A model generated the notes under the pieces. That model was not told where the DNA came from. It saw only the letters and a list, made by a program, of their open reading frames with translations, and made no database searches. From NCBI RefSeq assembly GCF_963975345.1, contig NZ_CAXBGE010000007.1, forward strand, positions 139,594 to 203,593: a stretch of 64,000 nucleotides of DNA, in the 5' to 3' direction. The position numbers were made by a program, and so were the translations under genes. Below are positions 26,253 through 34,602 of this stretch, piece after piece (position 1 is the first letter of the stretch; every line of letters begins with the position of its first letter). Origin of the DNA: Maricaulis sp963975345 (lineage in GTDB: Bacteria > Pseudomonadota > Alphaproteobacteria > Caulobacterales > Maricaulaceae).

Positions 26253-26501
26253 GAACAATACCTCCAATACGACCGAAGCTTCCCTCGGCCGGGAATTGCG
26301 TCCAATCTGATGATAATAGTCGCCGGCGCACTGGATGCGCTTCCGGTTCGGGAGGGCTGATATAGGGCTGATGCTTGCCTGACGAGGTAAAATTAGTGTG
26401 GCAAGTTGTCGCACTAGGGTTTTTGAGCAGGTGCAGATCAGCGTGCAGGCAGAGTTGACCACCTGTAACCACGTGCTTATACGAGCGCTTTCCGGGATAC
26501 C

Positions 26502-26576
26502 GGGCGATTAGCTCAGCGGGAGAGCACCTCGTTCACACCGAGGGGGTCACTGGTTCAATCCCAGTATCGCCCACCA
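26502..26576 (+). tRNA. tRNA-Val (CAC)
   Basis: A complete cloverleaf is present: acceptor stem 26502-26508 with 26566-26572, anticodon stem 26527-26531 with 26539-26543, anticodon CAC at 26534-26536 for GUG codons, and encoded CCA at 26574-26576. No repeat or integrase is next to it. Confidence 0.95.
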
Positions 26577-26959
26577 TTTCCTTCCAAAAATATGAAGATG
26601 CCGAATCAGCACGGGCACCCGCGTCGCGGGAAATTTCGCGCCCGATTCAAGTTTGAGTCGAGTGTTGTCGCGCAGGTCGGGGCGCTGCGCGCGCCGAAAT
26701 CACAATTCTGCCCGATCCAATTTTTCCCCGGACACGCGAAAAAATTTTCTGAGATCGCGATCGAGGCGGCCCAACCGACCCGAACCTCGTCAGAACGGGA
26801 ACTGAGCGTGCGCCAGGAGGCCAACTGCGATTGATTGGGGTTACGCCCCCAAAACACCGCCCAACGCCCGTCTGAAGCTCACATGCGACCACCCCCGCCA
26901 TGCGGCGAGGGTGGCCTGTAATCAGCTCGGGATTATGCGAGACGTTCGGTCGGTTCGGC
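26577..26959. other. Gene-free stretch after tRNA-Val
   Basis: Short ORFs on both strands here show no family resemblance and look like chance frames. The only structure I see is the hairpin at 26889-26914 near the dehydrogenase stop. Confidence 0.6.
26889..26914 (-). terminator. Hairpin downstream of the amino-acid dehydrogenase
   Basis: An 11-bp stem (26889-26899 with 26904-26914, one G-U on the minus transcript) lies 45 bp past the dehydrogenase stop. There is no T run, so it may stabilise the 3' end rather than terminate. Confidence 0.4.
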
Positions 26960-28033
26960 TCAGGCGAGCTTCGCGACTTTGGCGAGGCGCAACTCTTCGA
27001 TCCGGTTGCGGGCGATCTCGTCGGCGACCAGATTGGACGGGCGGCCTTCCTTGTCGGCCTGGTCGAGAATCTCGCCCAGGGTCTTTTCGAGACCGGCCAG
27101 CTTGCCCTGGACCCAGGCGGGGTCGAAATCGCCGGCGATCTCGCCCATCACATTGATGATACCGCCCGCATTGAGCACGTAATCCGGCGCATAAATCATG
27201 CCACGCTTCATCAGCTCAGCGCCCATTTCGCGGGTTGCGAGCTGGTTGTTTGCGGCACCGGCAATGATCTTCGCCTTGATGCGACCAACCGTCTCCGGAT
27301 TGATCACCGCGCCAAGGGCGCAGGGGGCAAACACGTCGACATCCTGGTCGTAAATCTCGTCGAGCCCGACAATCGTCGCACCATACTCGGCCTTAAGACG
27401 CTCAAGCCCCTCAACATTGATATCGGTGACGATCAGCTTGGCGCCGGCTTTGGCCAAATGTCCGCTAAGATAGGAGCCGACATGGCCGGCAGCGCCCTGG
27501 ATCGCGACGGTCACGCCGGACAGGTCGGTTTTGCCGAGGCCACGTTCAATGCAGACCTTCATGCCGCGGAACACGCCCTCGGCGGTCACTGGCGATGGAT
27601 CACCCGAAGCATCCTTGCCCTCCGGCAGGCCAACCACATGCTTGGTGAAACGGCGCACGGCCATCATGTCGGCCGGGCTGACCCCGACGTCCTCGGCGCT
27701 GATATAGGCGCCATTCAGGCTCTCGACAGCACGACCGAAAGCTTCAAACAGAGCCACGCGGTCGAAATTGCCGGCCGGCTTCATGATCACGCTCTTACCG
27801 CCGCCGATAGGCAGGCCGGCCATGATATTCTTGTAGCTCATGCCTTGGGACAGGCGCAGCGCGTCGTTCAGCGCCTCGGTCGAGCTGGGATAGGTCCACA
27901 TGCGGCAACCGCCGCAGGCCGGACCGCTGGCAGTGGAGTGAACGCCGATAATAGCTTTCAAACCTGTCTGCTCGTCAGTGGCGAACAGGACTTTCTCGTG
28001 ATTGTCAAAAGACGGGTTCTCGAAGACACTCAT
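26960..28033 (-). CDS. Leu/Val/Phe-type amino-acid dehydrogenase
   Basis: A 357-residue member of the Glu/Leu/Phe/Val dehydrogenase superfamily. GLPIGGGKSVI carries the catalytic lysine region. YISAEDVGVSPADM and the NAD-binding segment IQGAAGHVGSYLSGHLAKAGAKLIVTD support the leucine dehydrogenase branch over hexameric glutamate dehydrogenase. It deaminates branched-chain or aromatic amino acids to 2-oxo acids. ATG 28033 begins MSVFENPSFDNHEKV, the usual N-terminus; the frame stays open upstream without homology. Which amino acid is preferred cannot be decided from sequence. Confidence 0.87.
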   Translation of the reverse strand: MSVFENPSFDNHEKVLFATDEQTGLKAIIGVHSTASGPACGGCRMWTYPSSTEALNDALRLSQGMSYKNIMAGLPIGGGKSVIMKPAGNFDRVALFEAFGRAVESLNGAYISAEDVGVSPADMMAVRRFTKHVVGLPEGKDASGDPSPVTAEGVFRGMKVCIERGLGKTDLSGVTVAIQGAAGHVGSYLSGHLAKAGAKLIVTDINVEGLERLKAEYGATIVGLDEIYDQDVDVFAPCALGAVINPETVGRIKAKIIAGAANNQLATREMGAELMKRGMIYAPDYVLNAGGIINVMGEIAGDFDPAWVQGKLAGLEKTLGEILDQADKEGRPSNLVADEIARNRIEELRLAKVAKLA

Positions 28034-28143
28034 GAAGCGCAGACCCTTTTTCCGTGGGCGCAGCTTGATCGCTGCAAAATTCGGCGCCGGGATACCCTTT
28101 CGCACCGCCAGATACAAGCGCGTGAAAACACCGCGATATGAGC

Positions 28144-28764
28144 TTACAGTAACAATTCTTTTATGCGGCAGCGCAGCAATGGGAGAATTTTTGCCGCAAA
28201 CCAGGGGTTTTTGCGCAACCAGGCACTATTCCGCCAAGACGGGTGCGGTAGGGGGAGATAATCTGGCCCGAAGCTGGCAGCATCGCGCACTGTATCGGTC
28301 ATGGTTTTTCGCATCTGCGAACCAAGATAAAAGCGTTGAGCGTACATCCCGACGAGCAAGGTGAGCCTCACCTTGCCCAATTGCTCGGTCAGTTTTCGCT
28401 GCCAAAGCGGGGCGCATTCCTTGCGTGGTGGCAGATCCGACCCCGCCGCATCGAGGCCGGGAAAGCAAAAGCCCATCGGCACGATGGCGATTTTGGCGGC
28501 GTCGTAGAACTCCGCCTCATCAACCCCCATCCAGTCACGCAACCGGTCGCCGGACGGGTCGGTAAACGGCCGGCCCGAGGCATGCACACGCGTGCCCGGC
28601 GCTTGGCCGACGATCAGAATCTTGGCGCTGGAGGACGCCTGCACAATCGGGCGCGGCTCATGCGGCATGAAGGGCGCGCAGACACGGCAGGCCCGGATGT
28701 CGCTCAGAAGTTGATCGAAATCAGACCCGGCCAATCCGATAGACCCCTTTGAAGGTCTCGGCAT
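28144..28764 (-). CDS. Uracil-DNA glycosylase-family protein
   Basis: The 206-residue product carries a UDG-superfamily fold. The nucleotide-pocket motif VGQAPGTRVHASGRPFTDPSGDR is the counterpart of family 4/5 motif 1, and PLPHPSWRN is the counterpart of the HPSPLS-type motif. Cysteines in CRVC near residue 27 could be iron-sulfur ligands, though a full four-Cys set is not obvious. The exact base specificity is unknown. ATG 28764 overlaps the DUF3253 gene by 44 bp; a TTG at 28734 with AGGGG upstream would still overlap it by 14 bp. Confidence 0.82.
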   Translation of the reverse strand: MPRPSKGSIGLAGSDFDQLLSDIRACRVCAPFMPHEPRPIVQASSSAKILIVGQAPGTRVHASGRPFTDPSGDRLRDWMGVDEAEFYDAAKIAIVPMGFCFPGLDAAGSDLPPRKECAPLWQRKLTEQLGKVRLTLLVGMYAQRFYLGSQMRKTMTDTVRDAASFGPDYLPLPHPSWRNSAWLRKNPWFAAKILPLLRCRIKELLL

Positions 28765-28978
28765 CTGTCACTGGCTTACCCTTGCGCAAGATCGCCACTT
28801 GGCCCTTTTGCATCAAGCGGATCGCGGCCTGGCGGACATGGCCGAAGCGCTTGTGCCAATTGTCCGGATCGGCGGCGCGCGCGACATCCTCCGGGGCGAT
28901 GGAACGCCCCTCGGGAGCGGCTTTCACCAATTGCAGGATAACGGCTTCGATTGGGTCGTCGGATGATGTATCGGTCAT
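28721..28978 (-). CDS. DUF3253 protein
   Basis: An 85-residue protein matching DUF3253: helical IEAVILQLVKAAPEGRSIAPEDVARA, then WHKRFGHVRQAAIRLMQKGQVAILRKGKPV with a closing FKGVYRI. This has the look of a winged-helix domain. It sits directly upstream of, and overlaps, the uracil-DNA glycosylase homologue, so the two are co-expressed. The function is unknown; a nucleic-acid role is suggested only by fold and neighbour. Confidence 0.75.
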   Translation of the reverse strand: MTDTSSDDPIEAVILQLVKAAPEGRSIAPEDVARAADPDNWHKRFGHVRQAAIRLMQKGQVAILRKGKPVTDAETFKGVYRIGRV

Positions 28979-29022
28979 GGGCGATATCTATTCCAGCTTG
29001 CCCCGCGTTACCAGAGGCTGCC

Positions 29023-29745
29023 ATGCGCCGCGATCACCGCCCCTATTGGATGCACCGGCTCTGGGAGCGTTATGAGAACGCCTGGACGCGGCATTTCCTG
29101 GAACCGCATTTCGAGGCCCTAGGCAGCGATCCGAAGATCGTACGGCCTTGGCATGTCGAAGTTTTCGGTCCGAACATTGAGGCTGGCGACAAGCTGCACA
29201 TCGTCGCCAGCGCTGCCGATCCGGTCCGCCTCACCGTCTGGTCACCGCAGGACCAGCAAGGCCGCATCACGATTGGTGACGGTGTTTTCATGGCCGGTGG
29301 CACCCGGCTATTGGCGGCCGGTTCAATCGAGATCGGCGATGCCTGCCTGATTGCCCGCGAAGCCGTGATCACCGATTGCGACTGGCATTCCCTCTATGAC
29401 CGCGTCGACCCGGCTCCGCCCTCCAAACCCGTCAAGCTGGGCAAGAATGTCTGGATCGGCGATGGCGCCTTCATCGGCAAAGGTGTGACAATCGGCGACC
29501 ACGCCGTGATCGGTGCCCGCGCGGTCATCACCAAGGATGTCGACGCGTATGCGGTGATGGTCGGCAATCCGGCACGCCTCGTCAAACGCCTCGATCCCGA
29601 CCTGCCGATGAAGACAAGGCTCGACCTGCTGGGCGATCTCGCCGGCCTCGAAACCTTCATGGAAAACGCTTATCGCGACGCGTTAAAGGACAATTCGACC
29701 ACCGGCTGGCTGAGCTCAAAATTCTGGCCCCGACGCGGCGACTAA
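29023..29745 (+). CDS. Left-handed beta-helix acyltransferase
   Basis: A 240-residue protein with hexapeptide repeats from about residue 75 to 190: ITIGDGVFMAGGTRLLAAGSI, a DCDWHSLYDR loop supplying the likely catalytic His, and IGDGAFIGKGVTIGDHAVIGARAVI. A typical VMVGNPARLVKRL C-terminal segment follows. Such enzymes O-acetylate sugars in surface polysaccharides. The acceptor is unknown. ATG 29023 has a GAGG ribosome site; the frame is open 24 codons earlier without homology. Its stop overlaps that of the convergent transporter gene. Confidence 0.83.
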   Translation: MRRDHRPYWMHRLWERYENAWTRHFLEPHFEALGSDPKIVRPWHVEVFGPNIEAGDKLHIVASAADPVRLTVWSPQDQQGRITIGDGVFMAGGTRLLAAGSIEIGDACLIAREAVITDCDWHSLYDRVDPAPPSKPVKLGKNVWIGDGAFIGKGVTIGDHAVIGARAVITKDVDAYAVMVGNPARLVKRLDPDLPMKTRLDLLGDLAGLETFMENAYRDALKDNSTTGWLSSKFWPRRGD

Positions 29746-31031
29746 TTACCGAACAGGCTCATCGGGAAGACGCCAATTGCGGCACCGGTCATCAAGGTCG
29801 CCAGCGTGCCGGAGATCAGTGCCTTGGGCGCCAGGGTGAGGATGTCCTCGCGCCGTGTTGGTGCAATGGCCACCAGGCCACCGGTCAATATCCCGACACT
29901 GGCGAAATTGGCGAAGCCGCACAGGGCATAGGTCATGATCAGGTTGGAGCGCGGGCTGAGCGCATCGCCCAGCCGCGCCAATTGGTCATAGGCATAGACT
30001 TCGTTCAGCGCCGTCTTCAACCCCATCAAGGAACCAGCAGTCGTCGCCTCGCGCCAGGGAATGCCGGCCAGCCAGACGATGGGCGCAAACAGCCAGCCCA
30101 GGATGCGGTTGGCGCTGAGCGGTTCGCCGAACACGTCCGGCAGCAATCCCAGCAGGACATTGGCCAGCGCCACCAGAGCGGTGAAGACCAGAAGCATAAA
30201 AATGATGTTGAAATAGAGCCGCATCCCGTCGGAGACGCCGGTCGTCAATGCATCCATCGAGGAATTGTAGATCGGCGCAGGAATTCGCTCCTTCTCCGCC
30301 GCTTTTTCCAACGCTGCCGCATCGGGGTCGGCCGGCATCATCAGCCGCGCCAGCAGCACCGCCGCTGGCACCGAAATCAGTGAGGCGGTGAAGATATGCC
30401 CGGCTGCATTCTCGATCACGCCGGTCAGCTGACTGACATAAAGCGCCATCACCGAGCCGGCGACGGTGGCAAAGCCGACCGTCATGATCAGGAAGAGGTC
30501 CGGCTTGCTCATCTCAGGCAAGCGTGGCCGGATTAGAACCGGGCTTTCCGTCATGCCGAGAAAAATGTTCGCCGCAGCACCGAGGCTGGCAGCACCCGAC
30601 AGGTTGAGCAGACGGCGAAACGCATAAGCAAAACCTTTCACCAAGAGTTCGAGAATGCGCCAGCGCCACAACAGGGCCGAGAGCGCCGACAGCACGATCA
30701 CCATCGGTAGCGCCTGGAAGGCAAACAGGAAGAGGCTGCCGCCCTCCGGATCAACGAGGAATGGTGAAGGCGCACCCGACAGATAGCCGAACACGAATTG
30801 CGCGCCCTCATTGGTCACCTCCTGCAGCACCACGACGACACCCGTCAGCGATTGCAGGAAGGCCCGAAACGGCGCGACCGAGTAGAGCAGCCAGGCGATC
30901 AGCAATTGCAAGCTGATCGCACCGAGCAGCAACATGACGGGAAAGCGCTTGCGCGGCCCCATGGCCCAAGCCAAGCCCGCGAAAATGAACAGGCCCGCAA
31001 AACTGCGCAATTGCAGCGTCATGTCTTCCAT
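29742..31031 (-). CDS. Concentrative nucleoside transporter (CNT/NupC family)
   Basis: A 429-residue inner-membrane protein with about ten hydrophobic segments. CNT hallmarks are GMTESPVLIRPRLPEMSKPDLFLIMTVGFATVAGSVMALYV and, later, ETTAG-like ATTAGSLMGLKTALNEVYAY plus YALCGFANFASVGI. The family imports nucleosides with sodium or protons. ATG 31031 with GGGGGG upstream is used; another ATG lies at 31022. The sequence matches NupC-type transporters throughout. It is convergent with the acyltransferase, with overlapping stop codons. Confidence 0.9.
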   Translation of the reverse strand: MEDMTLQLRSFAGLFIFAGLAWAMGPRKRFPVMLLLGAISLQLLIAWLLYSVAPFRAFLQSLTGVVVVLQEVTNEGAQFVFGYLSGAPSPFLVDPEGGSLFLFAFQALPMVIVLSALSALLWRWRILELLVKGFAYAFRRLLNLSGAASLGAAANIFLGMTESPVLIRPRLPEMSKPDLFLIMTVGFATVAGSVMALYVSQLTGVIENAAGHIFTASLISVPAAVLLARLMMPADPDAAALEKAAEKERIPAPIYNSSMDALTTGVSDGMRLYFNIIFMLLVFTALVALANVLLGLLPDVFGEPLSANRILGWLFAPIVWLAGIPWREATTAGSLMGLKTALNEVYAYDQLARLGDALSPRSNLIMTYALCGFANFASVGILTGGLVAIAPTRREDILTLAPKALISGTLATLMTGAAIGVFPMSLFGN

Positions 31032-31129
31032 ATCGTCCCCCCCGGAAAAGCGCTGCGGCACCCTATTCCGCCCGCCCGCGCAGCTGCAAGCACTTGCCTC
31101 AACGCCCACAGCGCGAAATGCTGGCGCCC

Positions 31130-31342
31130 ATGAGCCCTGCCCCGATCAAAACGCCTTGTGTCAAAGTCTGCTTCGTCGATCCGGCGGATGGGATTTGCGT
31201 CGGTTGTTTCCGGACCATGGACGAGCTCGGCCTGTGGACGAAATATTCCGACGCCGAGCGCGAGGCGATCTTGGCCGCTCTGCCCCGGCGCGAAGCGGCC
31301 TATGCCGACCGCCACAGCCGCGCAAAGGGCTCCAAGTCTTGA
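31130..31342 (+). CDS. DUF1289 cysteine-motif protein
   Basis: A 70-residue protein with the DUF1289 pattern: C10-x3-C14 and C23-x2-C26 followed by RTMDELGLW. The four cysteines could bind zinc or an iron-sulfur cluster. It ends in TTGA, in which the TTG is the start of the aspartic protease gene, so the two are translationally coupled. The role is unknown. Confidence 0.85.
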   Translation: MSPAPIKTPCVKVCFVDPADGICVGCFRTMDELGLWTKYSDAEREAILAALPRREAAYADRHSRAKGSKS

Positions 31343-32028
31343 AGCGCTGGTTGCCCCATCTTGCTCTGGCCGCCTTGGTCACGGCCGCCGTGCTGCTGGC
31401 GATGCGCTATGCTGCGCCGGGCAGTCTCGGCCAGGGTGATACGGCCATGCGTCTGGTGCAGGCGGTCGGCCTCGTCGTGCTGATCTCCGGCGGGCTCGTC
31501 AGCGCCATCGCGACACGCCCCGGCCACGCCATACGCGACCTCGCCATCTGGATCGGCATCGGCATGGTTTTGCTGGCCGGCTATTCCCTGCGCGAGGATT
31601 TCGCGACAATTGGTGCACGGATGGCCGGCAATCTCGTCCCCGCACGAGCCCAAGGCGAGACCGGCGGTGCCCAAACGATCCGCCGCAATGCCGACGGGCA
31701 TTTCTACATTGTCGCGGAAATCGATGGTCGCCCGGTCCTGTTCCTTGTGGACACCGGCGCCTCGACGGTCGCGCTGAACCGCGCCGATGCCGAACGCGCC
31801 GGCATCGACACCGCCGCCTTGCGCTTCAACCAGCCGGTCCAGACAGCGGCCGGGACATCCTCGGCGGCCGGCGTGCGCTTGCGCTCGCTGCGGCTCGGCG
31901 ATCTTGAACTGAGTGATGTCGATGCGATGGTGATGATTGACGGCTCGCAATCCCTGTTGGGGATGTCGGCGCTCAATCGCCTGTCGGGCGTCGAAATTCG
32001 CGGCGACGAGCTGGTGCTGCGGCCCTAG
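31339..32028 (+). CDS. Membrane-anchored clan AA aspartic protease (TIGR02281)
   Basis: A 229-residue retropepsin-like protease. Three hydrophobic N-terminal segments (about 5-22, 40-57 and 68-82) anchor the chain, and a periplasmic domain carries the active-site motif LVDTGAST with Asp138. Clan AA enzymes of this family dimerise to form the active site. The start is TTG at 31339, overlapping the DUF1289 stop by TTGA and preceded by AAAGGG nine bases upstream. A much longer frame upstream is antisense or out-of-frame sequence. One base separates its stop from that of the convergent TauE gene. Confidence 0.82.
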   Translation: MKRWLPHLALAALVTAAVLLAMRYAAPGSLGQGDTAMRLVQAVGLVVLISGGLVSAIATRPGHAIRDLAIWIGIGMVLLAGYSLREDFATIGARMAGNLVPARAQGETGGAQTIRRNADGHFYIVAEIDGRPVLFLVDTGASTVALNRADAERAGIDTAALRFNQPVQTAAGTSSAAGVRLRSLRLGDLELSDVDAMVMIDGSQSLLGMSALNRLSGVEIRGDELVLRP

Positions 32029-32029
32029 A

Positions 32030-32845
32030 CTACCCGCCCAGCACGGCTTCCTTCAGCAGCATGCCGCCGACAACCACCAGGCCGATCGCGAAGGCTCGCT
32101 TCAGCGTCGCCGCCGGCAGATCATGAGCCAGCCGCGCCCCGATCGGTGCAACGAAGAAGGCCGATCCCGCGAGCAGGAAAAAGGCGGGCAGATTCACATA
32201 GCCCAGCGAATAAGGCACGATGTTGGAGCCCCAGCCATTGGCGATATAGCCGATCGCGCCCGGCAGACCGATGGCGACACCAAAACCGGCTGCCGTCGCG
32301 ACCGCCTTATGGATCGACTTGCCGCACAACGTCATCAGGGTAACGCCGAACACGCCGCCGCCAATCCCCATCATCGCCGACATGATGCCGATCAGTCCGG
32401 CCAACCCGACCCGGGCCGCGCCACCGGGCAGATCATCGCGCAGCTTCCAGTCGAGACGTCCGAAGAAGAATTGCACTGACAGCAACAGCGCCATGCCGCC
32501 GAACAGGCCCGTCAACACCCGTCCGGGGACATGGTTTGCGATCACCGAGCCGAGCAGCGTGCCGGCGACGATCCACGGTCCCCAGCTGCGCAACACCTGA
32601 AAATCCACCGCGCCATGCTTGGCATGGGCTGCGACGCTGCGCATTGAGGTCGCGACGATCACGGACAGTGAGGTGCCGACCGCGACATGCATCAGCTTGT
32701 CGTCCTGATAGCCCAGCGCCGAGAGGGCGAAATACATCGCCGGCACCATGACGACGCCGCCGCCAATCCCGAACAGACCCGCCACGAGGCCCGCGAAAGC
32801 ACCGGTTACCGCCATGGCTGCGACGAGCAAAAGGATATCCGTCAT
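32030..32845 (-). CDS. TauE/SafE-family membrane exporter
   Basis: A 271-residue protein with about eight transmembrane segments in two repeats: GAFAGLVAGLFGIGGGVVMVPAMY near the N-terminus and GLIGIMSAMMGIGGGVFGVTLM in the middle, the duplicated TauE signature. Members export sulfite, sulfoacetate or other organic anions. The ATG at 32845 shares a base with the dusA stop (TGATG). The substrate is unknown. Confidence 0.87.
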   Translation of the reverse strand: MTDILLLVAAMAVTGAFAGLVAGLFGIGGGVVMVPAMYFALSALGYQDDKLMHVAVGTSLSVIVATSMRSVAAHAKHGAVDFQVLRSWGPWIVAGTLLGSVIANHVPGRVLTGLFGGMALLLSVQFFFGRLDWKLRDDLPGGAARVGLAGLIGIMSAMMGIGGGVFGVTLMTLCGKSIHKAVATAAGFGVAIGLPGAIGYIANGWGSNIVPYSLGYVNLPAFFLLAGSAFFVAPIGARLAHDLPAATLKRAFAIGLVVVGGMLLKEAVLGG

Positions 32846-33840
32846 CACGCAGCCTCATCCTGGTGCGGGACAGCGGCGCTAGCCTCGTCGAGCACGTCGA
32901 GGTCAGCGCCGGGGCGCCCAGCCTTCTCCGACAGGATGCGCCGCCATTGCCGCGCCCCTGGCAAGCCCTGAAACAGGCCCAGCACGTGCCGGGTCATGGA
33001 GTGGAGCGACACGCCCTCGTCCAGCCGGGCCTGCATATAAGGGTAATAGGCGAGCAAGGCGTCGTGACGGGTGGCGACCGGATCACTGGCATCAAAAACC
33101 CGCGAATCGACCCGCGCCAAAACCCAAGGGTCGTGATAGGCCGCGCGGCCGATCATCGCCCCATCCAGTCCGTCACTCTCGGCAAGCGCTTGGTCGAGCG
33201 TTTCGAGCCCACCATTGAGGATAATCTCAAGGTCGGGCCGGCGCTGCTTCAGACGGCGTACCAGACCATAATCGAGCGGCGGGACGGTGCGGTTCTCTTT
33301 CGGGCTCAGGCCCTTGAGCCAGGCTTTGCGGGCGTGGACGGCAAAACTCGTCACCCCGGCCGCAGCCACCACATCGACAAAGTCAAACAAAGCCGTCTGC
33401 GGATCCTGATCATCAACACCGATCCGACACTTGACCGTCACCGGAATTGCGACAGCGTCCTGCATCGCCTTGACGCAATCGGCGACCAAGGCCGGCTCTT
33501 GCATCAGGCAGGCACCGAACCGTCCAGACTGCACCCGGTCTGACGGACAACCAATATTCAGATTGATCTCGGCATAACCAAAATCAGCCCCGATCCGTGC
33601 CGCCCGGACCAAATCCGTCGGCTCCGAGCCGCCAAGCTGCAGCGCGACCGGATGCTCAACCGGATCGAAGCCGATAATCCGCTCCGGATCGCCATGGATC
33701 AGCGCCTTGTCGACGGCCATCTCCGTGTACAGCAAGGCATGCCGACTGAGGACACGGTGAAACGCCCGGCAATGCCGGTCAGTCCAGTCCATCATCGGTG
33801 CCACACTGAGGCGGCGATCAGGAATTCGATCAAGGCTCAT
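32845..33840 (-). CDS. dusA: tRNA-dihydrouridine(20/20a) synthase
   Basis: A 331-residue flavin TIM-barrel enzyme that reduces uridine 20/20a in tRNA D loops. DusA signatures are SVAPMMDWTDRHCRAFHR, LQLGGSEPTDL, EINLNIGCPSDRVQSGRFGACLM with the catalytic Cys, and VHARKAWLKGLSPKENR, which is specific to DusA. The length is typical. It is upstream of and coupled to the TauE-family gene. Confidence 0.95.
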   Translation of the reverse strand: MSLDRIPDRRLSVAPMMDWTDRHCRAFHRVLSRHALLYTEMAVDKALIHGDPERIIGFDPVEHPVALQLGGSEPTDLVRAARIGADFGYAEINLNIGCPSDRVQSGRFGACLMQEPALVADCVKAMQDAVAIPVTVKCRIGVDDQDPQTALFDFVDVVAAAGVTSFAVHARKAWLKGLSPKENRTVPPLDYGLVRRLKQRRPDLEIILNGGLETLDQALAESDGLDGAMIGRAAYHDPWVLARVDSRVFDASDPVATRHDALLAYYPYMQARLDEGVSLHSMTRHVLGLFQGLPGARQWRRILSEKAGRPGADLDVLDEASAAVPHQDEAA

Positions 33841-33973
33841 GCCGCCACATAGCGCGCAGCCGCCCGGACGGCAATTTATGTCCGCTGCCCCGCCGACAAC
33901 CGCTCAAATGCCACCGATCAGATTTACACCGTTTCAACCCGGATGTGCTTGATTGAACCGTCTGGAGGGACGC

Positions 33974-34525
33974 ATGGCGAAAGCACTCTTTCACAAGCAT
34001 CAACGCGTTTACGTCGCGCCAGTCGGCACTTGGGCGATTGTCGAGCACGTGAAACCCCATTGGGTGAAGGATGTCGAGGAACCGGTCCGGATCTATTATG
34101 ATTGCGGATTGGGGCGCGATTTCACCACCCATGAGCTGGCAGCGGAACAGGTCGATAGCGTCGAAGTTGGCAATTGGCGCGTGCTACGGGCAAAAAACAA
34201 ATGGCAGTCCGTTGAAGAATGCAGCCGGCACCCCTTCCCCGGAACCTTCCCTGTCGTCGTGACCGATCCCAAGGATTGGGGCGGCTGGCGCGTGCCCGCG
34301 GCAGAATATGACCGCGACCCGTCCCGGATCGAAGCCCAAGCCCGTCTACTCACCCACAGTCCGAGCCTGCTCGAACTGGCCGAGAAATTGGTCCAGCTGG
34401 CATCGGATGAGAGCGAGCTGCCAGAATCTGTGACGACATTGGCGCGCCGGGCCAGCGAAATCGTCCGCGAAATCGGAACCAAGCCCGAAGCTGCCACCAC
34501 AGCTCACACCGTCCGCGCAGCCTGA
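33974..34525 (+). CDS. Conserved alphaproteobacterial protein, unknown
   Basis: The 183-residue product starts at ATG 33974 with a perfect GGAGG five bases upstream. The N-terminal half (QRVYVAPVGTWAIVEHVKPHW through YYDCGLGRDFTTHEL) reads as a beta-rich small barrel, and WRVLRAKNKW and WGGWRVP follow. The C-terminal half is helical and acidic. I recall similar proteins in Caulobacterales and sphingomonads annotated only as hypothetical. It directly precedes the EAL/regulator/kinase group on the same strand, but a CtrA-like box lies between. Confidence 0.65.
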   Translation: MAKALFHKHQRVYVAPVGTWAIVEHVKPHWVKDVEEPVRIYYDCGLGRDFTTHELAAEQVDSVEVGNWRVLRAKNKWQSVEECSRHPFPGTFPVVVTDPKDWGGWRVPAAEYDRDPSRIEAQARLLTHSPSLLELAEKLVQLASDESELPESVTTLARRASEIVREIGTKPEAATTAHTVRAA

Positions 34526-34539
34526 ACACGCGGCAAGCC

Positions 34540-34555
34540 TTAACGCGACCCTAAC
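34540..34555 (+). promoter_or_regulatory. CtrA-like box upstream of the EAL gene
   Basis: TTAA at 34540-34543, seven bases, then CTAAC at 34551-34555: one mismatch from the TTAA-N7-TTAAC consensus. It lies 48 bp before the EAL gene start, a usual distance for CtrA-controlled promoters. No binding evidence beyond the motif. Confidence 0.45.
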
Positions 34556-34602
34556 GATTTTGTTACAAGTCTGAACCAAGCTCATTTGGAACCAGTCTTG
34601 AC

